This document shows positions 29,668 through 41,783 of a DNA stretch of 64,000 nt, in pieces. Source of the DNA: Adiantum capillus-veneris (lineage: Eukaryota > Streptophyta > Polypodiopsida > Polypodiales > Pteridaceae); contig CM043965.1 of assembly GCA_014529385.2 (NCBI GenBank), forward strand, positions 65,631,190 to 65,695,189, read 5' to 3'. A program made the translations under genes and the position numbers. Each line of letters opens with the position of its first letter. Position 1 is the first letter of the stretch. Under the pieces are notes generated by a model. That model had not been told where the DNA came from. It ran no database searches and was given only the letters and a program-made list of their open reading frames with translations.

Positions 29668-31020
29668 TCTTTGAAGAAAAATAAAAAATCTCTATTACAA
29701 AATAGCTTCAAAAAATTGTTAAATTTTGGATTTATGGAGTGCATCCTATGTGAGGAGACACCTCTCACTTAAGTAGCATTGCTAATATGATTTTTGATGC
29801 TTCTATCATTTTCTTCTTAGTACTTGCCTTTTTTGAGGTGATGAAAACTACCAAAATGATGTTGAAAATTGATAGTGCTACAAAAATGGTGTTTGTTGAA
29901 CACCCTCTATCTTGAAGATACTATATTCCTTGCCCTTAGTAATTTATTGTATATGTCAAGCTACATTAAGTTAGCATCACACATAAGATGAAGACCATAA
30001 ATTTTATAAAATGACTTGTTGGTAATCTTTGTGTACGACCCATACAGATCTGGTGTAATCAATTCATATGATGCTAGTTAGTATTATCAATTGTGCTTTT
30101 AAACACCTCCTTTTATGAGACACCACCTCTAGAAGCTTTATAAAAATTTTAAATCATATATGGAAGTTTTGAGAGATCATGTTTAGAAGCTTTATTGAAG
30201 TTTTAAAGCATGTATTGATGAAAATGTGGCATGTTAATATAGATTCAATGGCACAAACATAGATCTTTATTATTATTCCATACATGACTAGTTATGGTCT
30301 TAGGGCCAATAGGCTACTCCACAATATTCTTTAGGTTTTTTTATCACCAAATGTTAATTTGGGTGTCATGCATACTATAGTGTAGTTGAAACTTGATAGT
30401 GTTTTAAAATTGGGACTAGCTATTTTCTCATACTTGAGATTAACTTGACCAATTTTATGATAAGAGTTGTTGGTGCTTTTTGTGTTTAGATATTATACTT
30501 TTGGTTGGCACAATCAATATATATGTTTCTTAGTAGCCACATCATTTGGTGTGCTTTGACACATTATCTTTTTTACCATCCATCTGTATGAGCCTTGATT
30601 GATGTTCTAAATTAGAAGTTTTTTTATAGAAATTAATATAGAAAAATCAAATTTGGGTGCTAGAATGACATATTATCTAAATAAAGGAAAAATTGAGCTT
30701 AAAAATAGTAGAATAGCATGATACTAACACACCAATTTAGCATTTAGGAAACTAGATTTTCCCAATTCATCTAAAATGGTGTTCAAAACAAAGATTTATG
30801 CTTGTATGATAGCCTACAATAAGAAATTTTATTTACTATGGCAGAGTAGGGGCATTCTCGATTATCAAAGAACATTCCTGAAAACAATGATTAACCATTG
30901 CACAATCAAGATTTTTAAAAAACAACCATTCTTTCAAACTAGTAGCAAATGCAGAACAATAACAAGAAGCAAACCAACATGTAGACCACAAGAACCAACT
31001 CAAATTCTCTCAAATACACA

Positions 31021-31073
<53 letters not shown>
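31021..31073. repeat. (CT)n microsatellite
   Basis: About 50 bp of CT. Confidence 0.97.
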
Positions 31074-31078
<5 letters not shown>

Positions 31079-31833
31079 ATGGAAAAAAAATCAAGTCCAC
31101 CACCACCTCAATCCATTCCTCGTGCATGCCAAGAGTACAATGGAAGCACCTCTTCCTCTAGTAAGTCATGTAGGTAAAGATAGTATAGGGGTGAGGAACG
31201 CATGGCAAATCAATTACATCATAAGCCATACCTTTGTATGGGGCATCATTTAGAGAATTATCCTTAATGATCAAGCCTTCAAGACAACCATTTTCGAGAA
31301 ACACCATCCCATCATCTCCATGTAATGAGTAGCAGTGACTTCAATGTATGATAATACCATTACTAAGGGAATGAGAGACCCAAAACCTGTCAGCAAAAAG
31401 TCATGATGATGTAATTTCCATGCAGAATGAATGTGAGAGAAAATTTCCTCTCAAAGGATTCATTAGATAAGGGGGAATACTAGTTCAGTTCCCAAAAGTG
31501 GGTACTTAAAGCTCAAGCATACCTTCTCATTCCCATGTCAAGAAACCCTCTCAAGGTGCACAACCATAGTGGGTTTCTCTACAATCAAGGGGGGAATCCC
31601 ACAAAAGGGGTCACTAAAAATACCTTTCAATAGATAGGATGAATGCTACCTATAAACAAATATGGGATATATTTGTTGTTTGAAAATGTATATCATCCCA
31701 AGGGTTCAAATCCATAATGTGTGAACAAGGATGGGGAACCCTATATTTAATCAAGTGTTTTCTTGAAGGCCAAAGTTTGTGGAGCAGAGAGCTCTTTTAA
31801 ATTATTTTGTACAAGAAAAGCACAACATAGTGA

Positions 31834-31835
<2 letters not shown>

Positions 31836-31900
<65 letters not shown>

Positions 31901-31910
31901 GTTGTTGTTG
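31836..31910. repeat. (GT)n followed by (GTT)n
   Basis: About 64 bp of GT and then TTGTTGTTGTTG. Confidence 0.97.
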
Positions 31911-32609
31911 TATCAAGATACTATTTATACACAAAAGGACCTTTTGTTCAAAACACAAGTCAAAGCACATGTATTTTTTTAGGGTAAAAGCAAGACTGCA
32001 TATTCAACAAGCGCAAAAACTAGCCAGAGGCACCCAAGTAGCTTTGGAAGGCCATATTATCCAGGTTATTCAAAAATCAAGGGACAAACAAAGCATCATC
32101 AATAGTATCAATAGGTAATATTGTAAGTATTACAAGAAGAAAATTCAAGACTCTTAAGACGAAGAGGTGGAATCAGCCAATAGACTACCAAATCCATTTT
32201 AGCATGAGAATCAAGTATATAAAGATCCCCCTGGGAGAATTAATTCAAACATAGTAAACAAGAAATCAAAAGTGTACACCTATTGTGGGTAAGAAACCAA
32301 TGCATGGCAACTAACAAAATATTTAGCAAACATTCTCATTCTTAGCAAAGCAACACACTCATGTTAGAATCACCAGAGGCATCACATCATTTAACATTAT
32401 CCAATAAGGTCAAAGATTCTATAAAACACCCCATAATTAGAACAAGGAGCTAGCCAGTCCGTAGGGGTTACAAAATCAAAACATAAGCAGAAACTATCAT
32501 TATCAAAATTAGAAAATTAAATCTTCAACATAATTATCATTGCATTCAAGATAAATTTGAGACTCTTCCAGCCCAAAAAGTACAAACTAAACGAGGATGA
32601 TCAATTTAT

Positions 32610-32850
32610 ATATTAGAGAGACAACAACAACATTACATTTATTCTTATCAAAATTAAAAGAGCCCAACATCACAATGTAGAAAAGACTAATCAAGAAACT
32701 TTGGAGGATGAGATCAGCCTCAGATCAACCATATTTTGGAGAAACAACAACACCATTACATTTACTCTTATCAAAATTAAAAGAGCCCAACATCACAATG
32801 TAGAATAGGCCAATCGAGCAACTTTGGAGGATGAGATCAACCATACTTTT
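32610..32850. repeat. two tandem copies of a ~122-bp unit
   Basis: The words AAAATTAAAAGAGCCCAACATC and TTTGGAGGATGAGATCA recur with a 122-123-bp shift; the units begin at about 32616 and 32739. Confidence 0.9.
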
Positions 32851-33304
32851 TTAAAAACTAGAGATTACTAATACAATCTATTGATGTCAACAGATATTAA
32901 TGCATTTTCAAGTAAAAAGAAGACAATCTTCTAAATGAATTTTTCTATCATAAAAAAGACCAGAAGAATCAGTCAATGCACTCAGCTCCCAGTAAAATCA
33001 GAGTGTCAAGATATTTCCAAAAGCAACAAAAAATCTTAGTAAAACATAAGTAGACAAAGTACTTTGTTGGTTGCAGATCCACATACAACCAGCCCACAAC
33101 TACATGACCTTAGCATGCGTCAGAAAAAAAATATAGTAAAGAATATTTGAGTTCAGAAAAGGCACAAGATTAAATACCAATGACCTATCAAAGCCTAGGG
33201 CTCCTCAAACTTCACTTAATGGAGTGCAAGCAAAAACAACCCAGAGAAGACCCTCAAATTTTGAAATCGTGCATTACGCTAAAGTATCTTCATACTACAA
33301 GGAC

Positions 33305-34328
33305 TGAGGCGGTCCAAGGCGATCAACAAGAGAGGCGACCTCTAAAAACCCCTCAAGGCTCCCGTGCTGCTCAATTTGGGCTAGGGCAACCACAAGCAAG
33401 AAACAACAACAACAAACCCACAGCCAAATAAGTGAAGGGGCACCACCTAGTTATGGTATGCAAACTAGTACACAAAAGGGATTTTGTCACAACCAAGAAG
33501 ATACGCCACAAAACACACACAAGCAATCTCACACCAAGACACACACCAAATGGAGCAGAGAGAGCTAGAGCAAAGGGAAGAGAGAGAGAGAGAGAGAGGA
33601 ATGAAACTTGCATAATACCTTGTTTGTGACTTGCAAATGGAGAAGGTTCATTATGATGCTATCGTAGAGTTTGTACAACTAACTCAATGCTTAGTGAATG
33701 CTAAACATTGCCAACACATACACACTGTCTTAGGGTGTGGGAGACCTCTCACCACAATACCCTCTTACAATGGACGCAAAAAATGGCAATGAAAACACAC
33801 TTAAACACTTTCTCAAACAAGATCAAATGATAGAAACTTAAAATACACAAGTCACCTTGAATTCACCAAACCATCTTGCACAAGTGGAAGACAAAGATTT
33901 GAACGTAAAATCAAGCTTTTGATGCACCAAACCTCAATTTATTGATTATGGGGGAACATATACAATAGTAGTTTTGAGATTTTGAACTCACGCTCTCTCA
34001 CTTGCAATGTGTAGCTTGAAAGCTTCTTTCACACCGAAAGTGAAGCTCACGAAGTGGTTGCTATGCCTAAGTCTCTCCTCACGCATAGAGTGTCGGGGTG
34101 CTATGTGAGATATTGGGGATTTTTTTACAAGAAGGAGAAGGGCCTATTTATAGGTTCGAAGCCCTCATTAAAATTATTTAAAAATCCTAATTTACAAGGT
34201 AACAAATCAGGATTATGCTTTTTTTTTAATATCAAAACATTGCGGGCCTTCTTTGTCTGCTTGAGTCATGGATGTGGGCTCAAACGAGAGAATTATTGAT
34301 GGTAGATAAGGTGAAAGTAGAGTTTTAA

Positions 34329-34396
<68 letters not shown>

Positions 34397-35884
34397 CTAT
34401 ACACATGTCTTGAGGTGAGGTGTCTTTTATGGTTAGGTCAATTGCTATTTTGTGTTAGTATGTAAGTGGTTAGTGTTAGTAATCACTAGAAAGTTAACGA
34501 TATATTTACAATGGATAGAATGAGGTGGATGGTTAAATGAAGTGAAGAAATCCTTGTGATGGTGAAGCTTGAAGAAGTTTTGGACTTACTTGTGTAGGTT
34601 CTCAAAATGACTATCGATCCTCTTCTTCTTCTTCTCTTCTTTATGCCACCGTCGTCAAGGTTGATTATCGCAATAAAAATGGCAATTTGGTTGATGATCT
34701 CTCAATTTTCAAAGTCTTAGCATGGTTTACATGCTGAATTTTATGTATATAGAGAAGGGTAAGATGGAATTGTACCCTGGAAGTAATAGAGAGAGGCATA
34801 GAGATGGTGTATGTACATGTAGAGCTCATATGAGAGCTATGGAAGTAAGAGGGGAGGTTAATGGTGAAGAATGTGAGAGAAACCATGGAAGGTGCAAGTT
34901 TGAGTGAGGGATTAAGAGGAACGAGTGTGTGTAGAAGTGTGGAAAGAGGTGAGAGAAGACTATGGGCTACTTGTGAGAAAAGTGGGCATACTGGGGTCCA
35001 GTCCAAAAATCATACCTCACCGATGGTAGCTCCAAAAATTATGAAACGTTTTGAGGTGATTATTTAGCTCTTGGTCCACATTTTGTCTTCTACCCACTAC
35101 TTCAAATTTAGAGTGGAGATGGATATCAAAAATCCCACCAAAATGCCGATTTTTCTTCACAAAAAAGTCTTCAGTGGCCCGCCTTTTGTTGAATTTTCAT
35201 ATGGCTCCAAAGGTGAGCCCCTTCTTGCATTAGAGCATGACCTAATGGATTCTTAGGGGTTTTAAAAATATGCATGGTTTTAGATTATGCATAAATATAA
35301 TATATGGATATGATGGAAAAAAAACAGGTTAGTATAGATAAACAATTCATGGAATCTAGAATAGTGTGGCTTATATATAAAATAAATAAATACATGAAAA
35401 TATAGGGAATCAAATGAGGAGGGCCCTCATTTGTTTTTATTGATGTATATTTATCTACAAGAGGTAAGAAGAAATACCTACAGAAAATAAAAATTTAGTG
35501 AAAGGCAATGACTGATGGTGGAAGGTATTCTTTTAAGATTTTTCCTTGGAGTGGATTCTCACCCAAAAATAAGAGAAGCTTGCATGAAAATATTTCTATA
35601 TGGAATAAAGAGTATGCAAAATGGTAAGAAAAATTGTGCTAATGGTGAGTCAATTTACATAGCATACTTAGAAAAATAACACACACCTAGGTAGAAACAT
35701 TTAAATAAATACCAAAATAATTATGAAAATTTTCTATTTTTAGGCCCTATATACAATGAAATATTTACACACCAATGGACCATAATATACTTTGTCTTTT
35801 GTTTTTATTTATTTATTTTGGCCCAACTAGCATAGTGACTAGTTAGCTGAGGGTTTTAAGATGATATGGGAGAAGTGACCCTCA
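33305..35884 (-). repeat. 3' LTR of the second Tat-like element
   Basis: Plus strand starts TGAGGCGG and ends GTGACCCTCA. It contains a (GA)n tract at 34330-34394. It is colinear with 39122-41783 over its whole length (for example GGGAAGAGAGAG, CGTCGTCAAGGTTGATTATCGC, GAATCAAATGAGGAGGGCC). Confidence 0.92.
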
Positions 35885-36281
35885 AATTTTCCAAAATTCC
35901 CAAAATACGCCCGGCTGTGAGATCAAATTTCTCCAAAGATAAGTTTTTTTGGTATCTTTTTATAAGAAGACTTATTATCTAGCAATACAAGATGCTAAAA
36001 TTAGAATTTGAGTTGGTAATGTAGGCTTTGGAGATGAATTGCTTCATTATTTTTAGACATAATTGCCCTTTTTGCGTGGTGATATGTGACATATTACATG
36101 CTAAGCACTAAGCCAAGCCACGAGCAAAAGAGGGAGAGATGGAATTCTTCAGACTAGACGACCCACGTGAGGATGCAAACCAAAAGTATCGATACAACTT
36201 CCCGAACTTGTGAGGTTTTTGAACTATTTACTCAATGTATATTTTATTCATTTTTCTTCCCTTCACCTCAGATCTTCAACA
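35885..36281 (-). other. residual 3' internal sequence
   Basis: Non-coding or too decayed to read. RNase H and integrase should lie here; instead RT is followed within 400 bp by the LTR. Confidence 0.6.
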
Positions 36282-37120
36282 CTACTGCCCCGCACAACCT
36301 CTAGACCAAACAAACTTGACTTGTTGTGTCAACATTTGCAAAGGGTGAAGTAACTCTAAGGCTAAGTGAATGAAGCGTGACATATAATTCACCTTATAAA
36401 TGAATGAGATGACCTCCTTAAGACTCTTCGATGACAGTAACTCAATAAGAGCCTTTGACTTTAAAGGATCCACCTTGATGCCTTTGTAAGAAACTTTGTG
36501 ACCAAGTAAGATCATTTCATCCTCACCTATGTGGCAATTTTCGGGGTTGAGATGACCTCCCATGTCATAGAGCTTCTTCAAACCTTCTTCTACCCTTTGT
36601 AGATGTAATGATTTTGAGCTATAAATGCATAAATCATCAACGACACCCTAATTGACTTTCCAAAGAATTCTTGAAACACCATGTTCATGAAATGTTGGAA
36701 AGTTGCAGGAGCATTTGTTAGGCCAAATGGCATGACTCTAAAAGCATATAACAACCCCAAGGAGTGATGAAGGTTGATTTTAATTGGTCCTCCAATGCAA
36801 TCCCTATTTGAAAGTAACCTGAGTAGCCATCACAAAAAGTGTACTTCTCATGACCAGCTACCTCATTTAGTATCTCATCTCGAAATGGGAGGGGAAAGTG
36901 ATCTCTTTTTGTTGCCGCATTCAGTGTACGGTAATCCACACACACCATCCACTTGCCGTTTTTCTTGGGAGTGACAACAACGAGAGAGACCCACTCTGAA
37001 TTCTCCCACTGGATAAATGAAGCCTACTGCTAGAAGCTTTCTTACCTCCTTGAGTAGAGCCTTCTCCTTGATGACTCCTAGCCTTCATAGCTTTTGAGCC
37101 TTAGGTGAGTCCCTCTGTCA
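36282..37120 (-). pseudogene. reverse transcriptase remnant
   Basis: Minus reading from about 37020 gives S-L-V-V-V-T-P-K-K-N-G-K-W, C-V-D-Y-R-T-L-N-A-A-T-K-R-D, G-H-E-K-Y-T-F-C-D-G-Y-S-G-Y-F-Q and F-I-T-P-W-G-C-Y. After a frameshift comes V-V-D-D-L-C-I-Y-S (36621-36645, the active-site box), then frame 36581-36282 with I-L-L-G-H-K-V-S-Y-K-G-I-K-V-D. It stops after the thumb. The box is readable, but shifts and stops make it inactive. Confidence 0.88.
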
Positions 37121-37710
37121 TGATGCAAATTTATGCACCCCCATCCACTAGACCTTTCCTAACCAATCTTCCTTTGATGTAACAATCTAGCACAAGTGTA
37201 ATATCCTCATTCATTTCATCTTGTGAAATTTTTACAACAGGTACACTCTCTTTTACCTTTCTCCTAGTGCTATCTGCCCTTGTTAAATCCCTCTTAACTT
37301 GTGGACATAATGCAAGAAATTGAGGCCATGAGATATCAATACCTTTACCTCTCATGTATTCCAACAAACAAATTGTATGGAGCCATACCATGTCCAAGAG
37401 GGAAGTCTTGGAGGTTGATACGACATCGAGTCTTCTTGGTTTCCTTGGTCTCCTTTGCCTTCTTTTCTCATCCATGATCACTTTGTGACATAACTCCTTC
37501 TTTCTCCTTACCTTTTCCATGGCCACGCTTAATGCCGTTTGCTTCCATGTCAACCTCTTTTGAATTTGTCACCTCTACCACATGCACATTCGGGTCTGGC
37601 AAAGGTGGAACTCCTTCCACTCCTTGTGGAGGTGGTCTTGCACCATTTGTTCTTTGCAAAATCCGTGGTTTTTGACTAGTTCCTTCACATGCATTCATCA
37701 CTGGGTAATT
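37121..37710 (-). pseudogene. gag-pol linker and protease start
   Basis: The minus frame 37553-37131 is basic (R-R-K-K-E, K-R-R-Q-R-R-P-R-K-P-R-R) and ends R-K-G-L-V-D-G-G-A, the D-G-G active site of the protease, followed at once by a stop. The ~100 residues that should follow, with I-L-G-R-P, are absent: sequence jumps within about 50 bp to the RT N terminus. So most of the protease was deleted. Confidence 0.75.
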
Positions 37711-38513
37711 CAAGTTAGGTCTCCCTGGCTCCCCATGGGGCCAAGGAGAATTATACATCCATGTCCAGACTCTCCAAAATTCCAACATTGCAAGTCTCTC
37801 CTAGGTCGTGGATCTCGCCATTTAGACTTCTTTGCTTGTCCCTTTGGACCTACATCTTGTGCAAGGTGAATTGGCAGGCTACTTAAAGATTCATTTAACT
37901 TCTCAATCACTTCTGTTGTTATCTCAGGAAGCTCCCTAGATGTTGATTATTGTGACTTACTTTTGGGTCTAAGACCTTCTATTGGAACCTCTCCCCTTAG
38001 GCTCTTGAGTTTCCTATACTTCTTGGAAGCTCTAATTTTAGCTGCATCATAGGTGGAAGGTGCATCCGCCTCCACCTTTACCTTAAGATCAGGAAAGAGT
38101 CTAGCTATGAACCTCTCCTTCTTTAGAAATTTTGCACCATCACCAGGGTTAGCAACATTTTGTATCCATAGAGCCCAAAGACGTAGAAACTCTTGCTTGT
38201 ACAAGTAGTAGTCATCTAAATCTTTTTGCTTATGAGAAACAATATCTTGCCATAGTTTTTGAGTGTTTTGGGGATCAAAGAAGTATCTCTTGAAACGGTT
38301 CAAAACTTCTATGTATTCCCCCTTAACTTCCTCAGTCAAAGAGTCAAACCAAGTGCTAGCATCTTTCCTAAGGACCACCTCAAACATTTCTACATGTTAT
38401 TGATACCTCTTGATATAGCAAGACATCTTGAAATTTGCTAAAAATAATTTTTCATCCTCCCCAGGCTCTCCAAAGAAAAGAGGATATCCAGGCATTTGGC
38501 GTTGACTTTGCAT
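37711..38513 (-). pseudogene. gag remnant with damaged zinc knuckle
   Basis: The ATG at 38513 reads M-Q-S-Q-R-Q-M-P-G-Y-P-L-F-F-G-E-P-G-E-D. A TAA follows near 38400, then the open frame 38387-37947 has W-F-D-S-L, L-N-R-F-K-R-Y-F-F-D-P and A-K-F-L-K-K-E-R-F-I-A-R-L, the capsid pattern of the other Tat-like gags. After another TAA (37947) the same phase reaches C-W-N-F-G-E-S-G-H (37780-37800), a knuckle whose second cysteine has become F and whose last cysteine is shifted. It cannot bind zinc normally. Confidence 0.88.
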
Positions 38514-38592
38514 TGAATTGATTTCAAAATAACGCACGTTTTTTTCTCTTCAAAAGATTTACACAATAATGTTTTGTAAATTGCAATCTGTT

Positions 38593-38811
38593 CTACAACA
38601 AAATAAAAACATGCACATCAAATGATCTATGATAATCAACAAGAGGTAGGATGACTGGGTTTAGTGATGCAAGAATTTCTCCTACTCTTTGGGCACCAAA
38701 CATGAACACCATATGTTGCTAAAAATGGGTCTTTCTACTAATTGCAACGTTCATTCTAATATGTGGAGTAAAATGAAAGGGAAAAACCTCTATTCCTGGG
38801 CCATTATCCAT
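38593..38811 (-). pseudogene. conserved leader ORF, copy B (one stop)
   Basis: ATG at 38811, stop TAG at 38593, 219 bp as in copy A. It opens M-D-N-G-P, has P-F-H-F-T, S-R-K-T-H-F, a TAG at codon 31, V-F-M-F, and ends S-F-D-V-H-V-F-I-L-L. It aligns with copy A without gaps at about 47% identity. The TAG stands at the first Q of the Q-Q pair of copy A. It lies about 80 bp upstream of gag, the same arrangement as in the other two elements. Confidence 0.75.
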
Positions 38812-39100
38812 GGTCTATGCATGACTGAATGATTAAAACAAAACAAAAATATAGACGTCCAAAATAAGGTCGTACCTAATGAGAGGCAAAATAAAAGGAT
38901 TTACTGAAGCGTTTATCTTGGCAACCTAAAAGGGTCCCAAATTCTACAAATTACTCGTTGAAATTGCAACTAAGCACTAACAATTATGTGCACCTTTTTT
39001 CTTGCAATGGGAATGAAAGGATCATACAAATTCTCGTGATTCATGCAAACTACTTGACTATTCTAAAGGTTGATCCTACAAAAAAAAATACACAAGCCCT

Positions 39101-39120
39101 CCTCACTGGGGGCACCAAAA
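39101..39120 (-). promoter_or_regulatory. primer-binding site, TTTTGGTGCCCCCA type
   Basis: The minus strand reads TTTTGGTGCCCCCAGTGAGG next to the 5' LTR. Confidence 0.8.
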
Positions 39121-39121
39121 T

Positions 39122-40146
39122 TGAGGATTTCCGGGGCGGGCAACAAGAGAGGCGGCCTCTAAACACCCCTCAAGGCTCCCGTGCTGCTCAATTTGGGTTG
39201 GGGCAACCACAAGAAAGAAATAACAACAACAAACCCACAGCCAAACAGGTGAAGGGGCACCACCTAGTTATGGTATGCAAACTAGAACGCAAAAGGGATT
39301 TTGTCACAACCAAGAAGATGTGCCACAAAACACATACAAGCAATCTCACACCAAGACACACACCAAATTGACCAGAGAGAGCTAGAGCAAAGGGAAGAGA
39401 GAGAGAGAGGAATGGAACTTACATAATACCTTGTTTGTGACTTGCAAATGGAGAAGGTTCGTTATGATGCTATCATAGAGCTTGTACAAGCTAACTCAAT
39501 GCTTATTGAATGCTAAACATTGCCAACACACACACATTGTCTTAGGGTGTGGGAGACCTCTCACCACAATACCCTCTTACAATGGATGCAAAAAATGGCA
39601 ATCAAAACACACTTGAACACTTTCTCAACCAAGATCAAATGATAGAAACTTAAAATACATAACCCACCTTAAATTTACCAAACCATATTGCACAAGTGGA
39701 AGGACAAATATTTAAACGTTGAATCACGTCTTTGATGCACCAAACCTCAATTTATTGATGATGGAGGAACATATACAATAGTAGTCTTGAGATTTTGAAC
39801 TCGTGCTCTCTCACTTGCAATTTGTAGCTTGAAAGCTTCTCTCACACCAAAAGTGAAGCTCACAAAGTGGTTGCTACACCTAAGTCTCTCCTCACGCATA
39901 GAGTGTTGGGGTGCTATGTGAGATATTGGGGATTGTTTTACAATAAAGAGAGGGGCCTATTTATAGGTTGGAGACCCTCATTAAGATTATTTGGAAATCC
40001 TTATTTATAATCTAACAAATCAAGATTATGATTTTTTTTTAATATCAAAACATTGCGGGCCTTCTTTGTCTACTTGAGTCATGGATACGGGCTCAAAAGA
40101 GAGAATTATTGATGGTAGATAAGGTGAAAGTAGAGTCTTAAGGAAG

Positions 40147-40190
<44 letters not shown>

Positions 40191-40745
40191 AAGAGAGAGA
40201 GTTACTATGGACATGTCTTGAGGTGAGGTGTCTTTTATGGTTAGGTCAATGGCTATTTTGTGTTAGTATGTTAGTGGTTAGTGTTAGTAATCACTAGAAA
40301 TTTAATGATGTATTTAGAATGGGTAGAATGAGGTGGATGGTTGAAATAAGATGGTTGAATAAAGTGAGGAAATCCTTGTGATGGTGAAGCCTGAAGAAGT
40401 TTTGGATTTGTGTAGGTTCTCAAAATGACTATCGATCCTCTTCTTTTTCTTCTCTTCTTTATGCCACCGTCGTCAAGGTTGATTATCGCGATGAAAGTGA
40501 AAATTTGGGTTATGAGATCTCTCAATTTGCAGAGGTTAAGCATGGTTTACATGTTGAATTTCATGTATATAGAGAAGGGGTAAGATGAAATTGTACTTTG
40601 GAAGTAATAGAGAGAGGCATAGAGATGGTGTATGTACATGTAGAGCTCATATGAGAGCTATGGAAGTAAGAGGGCAGGTTAATGGTGAAGAAGGTGAGAG
40701 AAACCATGGAAGGTGCATGTTTGAGTGAGGGATTGAGAGGAATGA

Positions 40746-40832
<87 letters not shown>

Positions 40833-41783
40833 GAAGTGTGGAAAGAGGTGAGAGAAGACTATGGGCTACTTGTGAGAAAAGTGGGGAGACTGGGGTCCAT
40901 TCAAAAAATCATACCTCACTGGTGGTAGCTTTAAAAATTATGAAAATTTTTGAGGTGATTATTCAGCTTTTTCTCCATAGTTTGTCTTCAGATTAAAACT
41001 TCAAATTGGGAGTGGAGATGGATATTAAAAATCCCACAAAAATGCCTAATGTTCTTCACATAAAAGTCTTCAGTGGCCCCCCTTTTGTTGAATTTTCATA
41101 TGGCTCCAAAGGTGAGCCCCTCCTTGCATTGGAGAATGATCTAATTGATTCTTAGGCGCTTTGAAATATGCATGGTTGTGGATTATTCATAAATATAATA
41201 TATGGATATGATGGGAAAAAAACAGGCTAGTATATATAAATAATTCATGGAATCTAGAATAGTGTGGCCTATATATATATAATAAATACATGAGAATATA
41301 GGGAATCAAATGAGGAGGGCCCTCATTTGTTTTTGTTAATGTATATTTATTTACAAGAGGTAAGAAGAAATACCTGTAGAAAATAGAAATTTAGTGAAAG
41401 GTGACGATTGATGGTGGAAGGTATTTTTTTGAGGTTTTTTCTTGGAGTGGATTCTCACCCAAAAATAAGAGAAGCTTGCATGAAAATATTTCTATATGGA
41501 ATAAAGAGTATGCAAAATGGTAAGAAAAATGGTGGTAATGGTGAGTCAATGTACATAGCATACTTAGGAAAATAACACACACCTAAGTAGAAATATTTAA
41601 ATAAATACCAAAATAATTATGAGAATTCCCTATTTTTAGGCCCTATATACAATGAAATATTTACACACCAATGGGCCACAATATTTTTTGGCTTTTATTT
41701 TTATTTATTTATTTTGGCTCAACTAACCTAGTGATTAGTTAGCTGAGGGTTTTAAGAAGAAATGGGAAAAGTCCCCTAACTCA
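39122..41783 (-). repeat. 5' LTR of the second Tat-like element
   Basis: Plus strand starts TGAGGATTTCC and ends CCCCTAACTCA. It contains (GA)n at 40149-40200 and a (GT)n of ~84 bp at 40746-40829 that the other LTR lacks. Confidence 0.92.

Larger units (their letters stand above)
29668..33304. other. intergenic DNA with microsatellites
   Basis: AT-rich. No coding family recognised. It holds the (CT)n, (GT)n and tandem duplication listed separately. Confidence 0.6.
33305..41783 (-). mobile_element. Tat-like Ty3/gypsy element with 2.6-kb LTRs, pol truncated
   Basis: LTRs at 33305-35884 and 39122-41783 bound a 3.2-kb internal region. On the minus strand it holds a primer site, the leader ORF, gag, a protease start and RT, but no RNase H or integrase. 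The bases outside the LTRs (aggac and cacat) do not match as a target duplication. Stops and frameshifts are common, and the LTRs have diverged much more than those of the 20.8-29.5 kb element. Confidence 0.9.
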
